From Methylocapsa sp. (lineage in GTDB: Bacteria > Pseudomonadota > Alphaproteobacteria > Rhizobiales > Beijerinckiaceae), in assembly GCA_003162995.1 (NCBI GenBank), contig PLUZ01000351.1, positions 1 to 7,323 of the forward strand: a stretch of 7,323 nt of DNA, given 5' to 3'. This document shows positions 1 through 4,282 of the stretch, piece after piece; within the stretch, counting starts at the first letter, position 1; every line of letters starts with the position of its first letter. The notes below the pieces were generated by a model that worked only from the letters and a program-made list of their open reading frames with translations, made no database searches and was not told the origin of the DNA. The translations under genes were made by a program, and so were the position numbers.

Positions 1-76
1 GAGATACTGGCCTTAAGAGAGAGAAAGACGAGGAGTGAATCGCGTGGAAGAATGAACGTAGATTTGAAGATGCTGA

Positions 77-99
77 AAAGTCCTCGGCTGGAGGACTTT
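77..99 (-). terminator. Perfect 9-bp stem-loop, possible terminator downstream of the exoY-like gene
   Basis: The arms AAAGTCCTC (77-85) and GAGGACTTT (91-99) pair perfectly around a 5-base loop. Read on the minus strand, the stem ends in GGACTTTTC, so the short T run is partly inside the stem. It lies about 140 bases beyond the stop of the minus-strand exoY-like gene, with no convincing gene between, which fits a weak intrinsic terminator for that transcript. A stem of A:U pairs at the base could also work in the other direction. A long T tract is missing on both strands, so the terminator role is inference; the inverted repeat itself is certain. Confidence 0.4.
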
Positions 100-196
100 C
101 CTGGGAAATCTGGCGTGGAGATGTGCGGAAGGCACAGGCCGACCCATCTGGCTGCCGCACCGCTGCGTTTCCCGTGGCACCGCTCGTGAGATATCC

Positions 197-242
197 GCAG
201 TCCCATTCATATTGCTGGCACCGCCGGCAATCGCGGGACTGC
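197..242 (-). repeat. Two-tier inverted repeat abutting the exoY-like stop codon
   Basis: The outer arms GCAGTCCC (197-204) and GGGACTGC (235-242) pair perfectly over 8 bases. Inside them TTGCTGGC (212-219) and GCCGGCAA (223-230) form a second stem with one G-T wobble and a 3-base loop. The outer stem begins at the last base of the minus-strand stop codon, so the structure would form at the very 3' end of the exoY-like coding region. No T run follows it on the minus strand, so it is more likely an mRNA 3'-end stabiliser or part of a factor-dependent terminator than an intrinsic terminator. Confidence 0.4.
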
Positions 243-913
243 TAATAACTTCCTCTTTGCGCAAGGACGGCACCCAGAGTGCGCAGCAAAATGACAAAGT
301 CGGTTGAGAAGCGCCAATTGCGCACGTAATTGGCATCCATTTCGATGCGCCGGTCGTATCCGCAGTCATTGCGGCCGCTGACCTGCCAGATTCCAGTTAT
401 GCCGGGCCGGGCCAGAAGATACAAACTCAGCTTGTCGCCATAGCGCGTCAACTCGGAAGGCACGATAGGGCGTGGCCCGACCAGGCTCATGTCGCCCCGG
501 ATGACATTGATAAGCTGAGGCAGCTCATCGAGGCTTGATTGGCGCAAAAATTTCCCCACGGGAGTAATGCGCGGGTCATTGGCAAGCTTCTGCGTACGAT
601 CCCATTCCTTCCGGGCAGCAGGATCAGATTCAAGTAAAGTTTTTAAAACTTTGTCTGAATCAAGCACCATTGACCGGAATTTGAAGCATGCGAAGCGACG
701 CCCCCCCTGGCCAACACGAATATGCCGGAAAATAACTGGGCCAGGATCTGTCAATTTAAGCAATAGCACGACGAACGCAAAGAGCGGCAAAAACACAATA
801 AGTGTAATAGAAGCAATTATTACATCAAATATTCTTTTTGACTTCCCGCCTATTGTATAGGGAGCAGCTTTAGACTGCCCCAACAGCACGGATAACTCGC
901 CATCAAACATCAT
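242..913 (-). CDS. exoY: ExoY-like sugar transferase (membrane phosphoglycosyl transferase starting exopolysaccharide synthesis)
   Basis: This is a monotopic phosphoglycosyl transferase of the bacterial sugar transferase family. Such enzymes transfer a sugar-1-phosphate (galactose or glucose in ExoY) from a UDP-sugar to undecaprenyl phosphate at the inner face of the membrane, the first step in building a polysaccharide repeat unit. At 223 residues it is a short, ExoY-type member without the multi-spanning N-terminal part of WbaP-like proteins. Visible are KRIFD (26-30), one hydrophobic membrane helix (about 29-53) with a mid-helix proline (P43), DPGPVIFRHIRVG (56-68), FKFRSM (77-82), the catalytic Asp-Glu pair in SLDELPQL (127-134), SLVGPRP (143-149) and ARPGITGIWQVSGRND (168-183). 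Two ATGs stand side by side (913 and 910). GAGGTG at 916-921 on the minus strand is better spaced for the second, which would give 222 residues. The first third is strikingly A+T-rich. The sugar specificity and polymer cannot be told, since no other polysaccharide gene is in view. Confidence 0.88.
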   Translation of the reverse strand: MMFDGELSVLLGQSKAAPYTIGGKSKRIFDVIIASITLIVFLPLFAFVVLLLKLTDPGPVIFRHIRVGQGGRRFACFKFRSMVLDSDKVLKTLLESDPAARKEWDRTQKLANDPRITPVGKFLRQSSLDELPQLINVIRGDMSLVGPRPIVPSELTRYGDKLSLYLLARPGITGIWQVSGRNDCGYDRRIEMDANYVRNWRFSTDFVILLRTLGAVLAQRGSY

Positions 914-1159
914 AGCACCTCATAAATGTCGTTTCTCCGGTGCCTAGGCTCGGCTCATGGCTTTAGGCTAAACAGAGCGTTATCAATTTCAACGCTAGTA
1001 ATAAACTTAACAAAAATTTAGGTGCATTGCAACATGGCCGCCTGTCCCGCACCCTGCATTTGAGCTTAATCCTTAAACCAACAATTAGATCGAAATCCAT
1101 GACCTAAATAGGTAATTGGCGTTTAAGGGCCTGAAAAAAATGTTGTAACTCATCAATAT
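914..1159. other. A+T-rich intergenic region upstream of the exoY-like gene
   Basis: This 246-base gap lies between the efp stop and the exoY-like start, both on the minus strand, and is clearly richer in A+T than most of the window. It should hold the 3' end of efp and the promoter of the exoY-like gene. It contains AGCGTT (976-981) with AACGCT (991-996) around nine bases, and ACCTA (1102-1106) with TAGGT (1109-1113) around AA. Either could be an operator half-site pair, but neither matches a site I recognise. I see no convincing promoter boxes, no terminator with a T tract after efp and no small gene. Confidence 0.4.
976..996. promoter_or_regulatory. Inverted repeat upstream of the exoY-like gene, candidate operator
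   Basis: AGCGTT (976-981) and AACGCT (991-996) are perfect reverse complements separated by nine A+T-rich bases. The pair lies 60-85 bases before the start of the exoY-like gene on the minus strand, where a promoter or regulator site is expected. Six-base arms can arise by chance, and I do not recognise the motif as a known regulator box. Confidence 0.22.
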
Positions 1160-1729
1160 TTAGTCCTTGGCCCGCTCAACATAGGAGCCATCCCCCGTCT
1201 GAACGATGACGCGAACGCCCGGAGAAATATGCGGAGGCACCATCACGCGCGCCCCGTTCGAGAGTTTTGCAGGCTTATAGGAAGACGACGCCGTTTGACC
1301 TTTCATGGCGGGCTCCGTCTCCATGACTTCGAGGGTTACCCGCGCGGGAAGTTGAACCCCGACGGCGATGCCGTTGAAGATAGACAGCACGCAAGTCATG
1401 CCTTCCTGCAAATAGAGTGCCTGTTCTCCGATCACCTCGGCGGGCACGACGATCTGATCGTAAGTCTCCGAATTCATGAAGTGGTAGCCGTCCCCGTCCT
1501 GGAAGAGGTAACTGAAATTCGAATCCTCCACATAGGCGCGTTCAACCTGCTCGGTTGTCTTATAGCGATCGGTTGTTTTGACACCGTCCGAGAGCCGCCG
1601 CATATCGATTTGAGTCGTTGGCGTGCCCTTGCCGGGATGAAAGCTTTCCGCTGTCAAAACAACATAAAGCTGACCGTCCTCTCTCTCGATGATATTGCCT
1701 TTTCGAATTGAACTGGCGATGACCTTCAC
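1160..1729 (-). CDS. efp: Translation elongation factor P (EF-P)
   Basis: EF-P binds between the P and E sites of the ribosome and speeds peptide bond formation when the ribosome stalls on consecutive prolines. The 189-residue product matches the usual length of about 185-190. The N-terminal KOW-like domain carries the modification loop FHPGKGTP (30-37), with the lysine at residue 34, exactly where EpmA attaches beta-lysine in E. coli EF-P. The two following OB-like domains include [29 protein letters not shown], the signature [17 protein letters not shown], and the C-terminal GSYVERAKD typical of alphaproteobacterial EF-P. The start is the GTG at 1727-1729 ([11 protein letters not shown]), preceded by AGGGAAAG (1733-1740, minus strand). 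The frame stays open to an ATG at 1813, but that extension of 28 residues is Arg/Cys-rich and unlike the family. The gene is divergent from epmA and epmB, its modification genes, so all three proteins are probably used together. Confidence 0.95.
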   Translation of the reverse strand: MKVIASSIRKGNIIEREDGQLYVVLTAESFHPGKGTPTTQIDMRRLSDGVKTTDRYKTTEQVERAYVEDSNFSYLFQDGDGYHFMNSETYDQIVVPAEVIGEQALYLQEGMTCVLSIFNGIAVGVQLPARVTLEVMETEPAMKGQTASSSYKPAKLSNGARVMVPPHISPGVRVIVQTGDGSYVERAKD

Positions 1730-1732
1730 TGG

Positions 1733-1740
1733 CTTTCCCT
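1733..1740 (-). promoter_or_regulatory. Ribosome binding site fixing the GTG start of efp
   Basis: On the minus strand AGGGAAAG (1740 to 1733) stands just before the GTG at 1729-1727, with about seven bases between AGGGA and the start codon. Together with family alignment from memory (the product should begin with VKVIASS-like residues), this favours the GTG over the in-frame ATG 84 bases upstream. Confidence 0.55.
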
Positions 1741-1840
1741 TATGCGAAGAAACGTTTCCAGAGCGCCCAATCCAATGGCATCGGGGTCTGCATGTCCGTG
1801 CGGTGCGGCACAATAACTATGTTGCGGCATTTCGCCAGAG

Positions 1841-1966
1841 CATTTTCGGGCAAATGATGCCCAAGAAAATGTGTCAAAGTGGGATGCATATACCGCATCC
1901 CGCTCTAAACTCTAACAATCGATCGCGTTCATGATTTTGGATGGATTCAATCCAAATCATCGTGAT
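1841..1966. repeat. Mosaic intergenic palindromic element with three consecutive hairpins (RIME-like)
   Basis: Three inverted repeats follow one another. First, CATTTTC (1841-1847) plus GGGCA (1848-1852) pairs with TGCCC (1858-1862) plus GAAAATG (1865-1871), broken only by a two-base bulge. Second, AGTGGGATGC (1878-1887) pairs with GCATCCCGCT (1895-1904) with one wobble. Third, ATGATTTTGGAT (1931-1942) pairs with ATCCAAATCAT (1950-1960) with a one-base bulge, and GATCGCG (1921-1927) with CGTGATC (1960-1966) extends this stem. Strings such as GAGCATTTTCGGGCAAA and CGCGTTCATGATTTTGGAT resemble, from memory, a short element repeated many times between genes in Rhizobiales, comparable to RIME or BIME elements. 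The structure is seen; the identity as a dispersed repeat is inference, because only one copy lies in the window. There is no coding capacity, so it would be a non-autonomous element or a transcript-end or transcript-stability structure. Confidence 0.65.
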
Positions 1967-2018
1967 CAATAGAAAAAACTCGCAAGCCCTTTGGCCGATT
2001 TTCCTGCGAAATAGCGCA

Positions 2019-2039
2019 ATGAGCGAAATGACACAATGA
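2019..2039 (+). other. Possible six-codon leader frame overlapping the epmA start
   Basis: ATG at 2019 opens a frame of six codons (MSEMTQ) ending in TGA at 2037-2039, which overlaps the epmA ATG as ATGA. The octamer CAATGAGC occurs both around this ATG (2017-2024) and around the epmA ATG (2034-2041). No good ribosome binding site precedes it, so translation is doubtful. It is listed because an ATGA overlap could couple translation into epmA, whose own Shine-Dalgarno sequence is weak. Confidence 0.15.
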
Positions 2040-3100
2040 GCAAGTCTTCTTCCGAACGATCGCCCTGGTGGCGCCCGCACATTCACCGCGACCGGCGGCC
2101 TTTCCTCCTGAGCCGTGCGAGGATGGCCGCAGCGGCACGGGCTTTTTTTTCGGATCAATCCTTTATCGAGGTCGATACGGCCATTCTCCAAGTTTCGCCC
2201 GGAAACGAAGCCCACATCAGTGCTTTTCGTACCGAAATTGTGGACGACAGCACAACAAAATCAATACTTTATCTGCATAGCTCGCCAGAATTTGCAGCCA
2301 AGAAACTGCTCGCCGCCGGCGAGGAACGCATCTTTACCTTCGCGCATGTGTTCCGCAACCGTGAGCGGGGCAGACTTCACCATCCCGAATTCACCATGCT
2401 CGAATGGTATCGCGCGGGCGAGCCCTACCAAAGATTGATCGAGGATTGCATGGGCCTTCTCGCGCGCACGGTTACTGCGGCGGGCAGCCGGGATCTGAGC
2501 TTTGGCGGCCATATCGCCGATCCGTTCGAGGAGCCTGAACTCTTAAGCGTCGCCGAGGCCTTCGACCATTATGCCGGCATCGATCTTCTCGCCACGCTCA
2601 AGGGACCCGAACCCGACCGCGCGGCGCTTGCGGCCGGCGCCCGCGGCCATGGAATCAGAATTGTCGCGGACGACAGCTGGCGGGATATTTTCAGCAAGAT
2701 CCTTGCCGCGAAGATCGAGCCGCAACTCGGCCATGGACGCCCCACGATCCTAATGGACTATCCGGCGAGCGAAGCGGCGCTCGCCAAATTGCAGGATGAC
2801 CCGCGTTTCGCGGAGCGGTTCGAACTTTATGCCTGCGGCGTTGAGCTCGCCAATGGCTTTGGCGAATTGACGGACGCAACCCTCCAGCGGCGCCGCTTCG
2901 AGGCGGCAATGGCAGAACGGCTCAGGATCTATGGCGAGGCCTATCCGATTGACGAGGATTTCTTGGCAGCTCTCGCAATCATGCCGCAGGCCAGCGGGAT
3001 CGCCCTTGGCTTCGACCGGCTGGTGATGCTCGCGACCGGCGCGTCCCATATCGAACAGGTGATATGGACGCCCGTTCAACAGGGCACAGACGAACAATGA
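2036..3100 (+). CDS. epmA: EF-P--(R)-beta-lysine ligase EpmA (GenX/PoxA/YjeA family)
   Basis: EpmA is a lysyl-tRNA synthetase paralogue that activates (R)-beta-lysine with ATP and joins it to Lys34 of EF-P instead of to tRNA. The 354-residue product starts directly with the class II core (SPWWRPHIHRDRRPFL) and lacks the N-terminal anticodon-binding OB domain of LysS, the hallmark of the family; E. coli EpmA is slightly shorter, at about 325. Seen in order: IEVDTAILQVSPGNEAH (44-60), HSSPEFAAKKLL (81-92), motif 2 with FRNRERGRLHHPEFTMLEWYRA (106-127), ELANGFGELTDA (270-281) and motif 3 SGIALGFDRLVML (320-332). Ala323 stands where E. coli EpmA has Ala298 and LysRS has Gly, a position tied to beta-lysine preference. 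An in-frame TAG at 2012-2014 leaves ATG 2036 as the only upstream start. The ribosome binding site is weak (GAGCGA). The stop overlaps the epmB start and efp lies divergently, completing the pathway. Confidence 0.95.
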   Translation: MSKSSSERSPWWRPHIHRDRRPFLLSRARMAAAARAFFSDQSFIEVDTAILQVSPGNEAHISAFRTEIVDDSTTKSILYLHSSPEFAAKKLLAAGEERIFTFAHVFRNRERGRLHHPEFTMLEWYRAGEPYQRLIEDCMGLLARTVTAAGSRDLSFGGHIADPFEEPELLSVAEAFDHYAGIDLLATLKGPEPDRAALAAGARGHGIRIVADDSWRDIFSKILAAKIEPQLGHGRPTILMDYPASEAALAKLQDDPRFAERFELYACGVELANGFGELTDATLQRRRFEAAMAERLRIYGEAYPIDEDFLAALAIMPQASGIALGFDRLVMLATGASHIEQVIWTPVQQGTDEQ

Positions 3101-4209
3101 GGAAACCTCCGGCAATTTTGCGCAGCGCCTCAGACCTCGTCGAAGCCGGTCTCTTGCCGGACGCCAAAAGCGAAGCGATAGAGCAGATCGCCGCAACCTA
3201 TCCGATTGGAATAACCAGCGCCGTCGCGGCGCTGATAGACCCCGCCGATCCTCGCGATCCAATTGCCCGCCAGTTTGTTCCGGATTTGGCCGAGCTCGCG
3301 GAGCAGCCAGACGAAATGGCCGATCCGACTGGTGATCTTCTGTTCAGCCCAATCGACGGCATCGTCCACCGCTACCCCGATCGCGTGCTCTTGAAATTGC
3401 TGCACATCTGTCCGGTCTATTGCCGGTTCTGCTTTCGCCGCGCGGTCGTTGGGCCAAACAGTCCGTCGCATCTTTCGCCGGATGCGCTCGCCGCCGCCAT
3501 CGGCTATATCGAGGAGCATCCTGCAATCTGGGAAGTGATTCTGACCGGCGGCGATCCGCTGACCTTGTCGGCGCGGCGGCTCGCGGAGATCATGGCCAGG
3601 CTCAAAGCCATCGATCATGTGAAAATCCTCCGTCTGCATACACGCGTGCCGATTGCCGATCCCGCGAAGATCAGCACGAAGCTTGCCGGTGTTTTGGCTG
3701 CCTCCGGCAAGACGGTTTATGTCGCCTTGCACGCCAATCATCCGCGCGAATTGTCGGGAGCGGCGCGCGCCGCCTGCGCAAAGTTTATCGACGCGGGCAT
3801 CCCGATGCTGAGCCAGAGCGTGCTTCTCGCCGGCGTGAACGACGATATAGAAACCCTGACGGCGCTCATGCGGGCCTTCGTCGAGACACGCATAAAACCC
3901 TATTATCTGCACCAGCTCGATCCGGCACCGGGAACCGGACATTTCCGGGTGCCGCTCGCAAAAGGGCGCGACTTGATGCGGCAATTGCGCGGCCGCGTGT
4001 CCGGCCTTTGCCAGCCCCATTACATGTTGGATATTCCCGGCGGCCACGGCAAGTCACCGATTGGCCCAAATTATCTCACAGAATGGTCACCCAGCGAAAC
4101 CTATTGGATTACCGATTACAAAGGTCAGCCACACTTCTACCCGCCGGAAGCCAGCGAACCCGGCGAAATGCGTGGCATGGACCGTGCTAGTCTGAAAAGC
4201 ACGACATGA
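3097..4209 (+). CDS. epmB: EF-P beta-lysylation protein EpmB (radical-SAM lysine 2,3-aminomutase family)
   Basis: EpmB converts L-alpha-lysine to (R)-beta-lysine, the substrate of EpmA, using S-adenosylmethionine, a [4Fe-4S] cluster and pyridoxal phosphate. With the start at 3097 it has 370 residues, slightly longer than E. coli EpmB (about 342). The cluster motif CxxxCxxC is present as CPVYCRFCF (C105, C109, C112). GGDPL (151-155) is the SAM-binding glycine-rich motif after the first beta strands, and K319 in DIPGGHGKSPIG (312-323) corresponds to the PLP lysine of lysine aminomutases. The bracketing TGDLLFSPIDGIVHRYPDR and YYLHQLDPAPGTGHFRV are typical of the KamA/EpmB family. The ATG at 3097 overlaps the epmA stop as ATGA, indicating translational coupling. 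An ATG at 3064 in the same frame would add 11 residues but has no better ribosome binding site. The length, which lacks the extra C-terminal region of true KamA, and the epmA context favour EpmB over a catabolic lysine aminomutase. Confidence 0.94.
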   Translation: MRKPPAILRSASDLVEAGLLPDAKSEAIEQIAATYPIGITSAVAALIDPADPRDPIARQFVPDLAELAEQPDEMADPTGDLLFSPIDGIVHRYPDRVLLKLLHICPVYCRFCFRRAVVGPNSPSHLSPDALAAAIGYIEEHPAIWEVILTGGDPLTLSARRLAEIMARLKAIDHVKILRLHTRVPIADPAKISTKLAGVLAASGKTVYVALHANHPRELSGAARAACAKFIDAGIPMLSQSVLLAGVNDDIETLTALMRAFVETRIKPYYLHQLDPAPGTGHFRVPLAKGRDLMRQLRGRVSGLCQPHYMLDIPGGHGKSPIGPNYLTEWSPSETYWITDYKGQPHFYPPEASEPGEMRGMDRASLKSTT

Positions 4210-4272
4210 TCCTCTGTGATTTGGCCATCCTTTTGGTTTGGCCGCTGTGTTTTGCCGCGCCCCTCGTCATCC

Positions 4273-4280
4273 GGGAGAAG
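4273..4280 (+). promoter_or_regulatory. Ribosome binding site fixing a TTG start for the MscS-type gene
   Basis: GGGAGAAG at 4273-4280 lies a few bases before TTG at 4283-4285. The product from this TTG begins with a clean signal peptide. The frame also opens at another TTG (4238), but that would put 15 residues (AAVFCRAPRHPGEV) before the signal sequence and has no ribosome binding site. Confidence 0.6.
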
Positions 4281-4282
4281 TC

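Larger units (their letters stand above)
1730..2035. other. Divergent intergenic region between efp and epmA
   Basis: These 306 bases separate two genes read away from each other, so both promoters should lie here. The middle part (1841-1966) is taken up by a three-hairpin palindromic element. The efp-proximal part (1741-1835) and the epmA-proximal part (1967-2035) contain no promoter boxes that I can call with confidence. Short open frames crossing the region have no ribosome binding sites or family resemblance and look like chance. Confidence 0.5.

Noticed and set aside
13..369. Open minus-strand frame of 118 codons at the left edge
   Set aside because: It overlaps the exoY-like gene on the same strand in another frame, has no convincing ribosome binding site, and its composition (Ser/Arg/His-rich tail) resembles no family I know.
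1061..1080. TTAA-spacer-TTAA repeats upstream of the exoY-like gene as a CtrA box
   Set aside because: The spacing between the TTAA half-sites is three bases rather than the seven expected for CtrA, and the region is A+T-rich so TTAA is frequent by chance.
1730..1813. In-frame 28-codon N-terminal extension of efp to an ATG at 1813
   Set aside because: EF-P proteins begin at the VKVIASS-like position; the extension is Cys/Arg-rich and unlike the family, while the GTG at 1729 has a ribosome binding site.
1874..2215. Minus-strand frame of 113 codons crossing the efp-epmA gap
   Set aside because: It runs antisense through the start of epmA and through the hairpin element, and its product looks like random translation of structured DNA.
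3130..4047. Long antisense frame of 305 codons opposite epmB
   Set aside because: It lies wholly inside a gene with clear catalytic motifs. Long antisense frames are common in high G+C coding DNA, and the product shows no family motifs.
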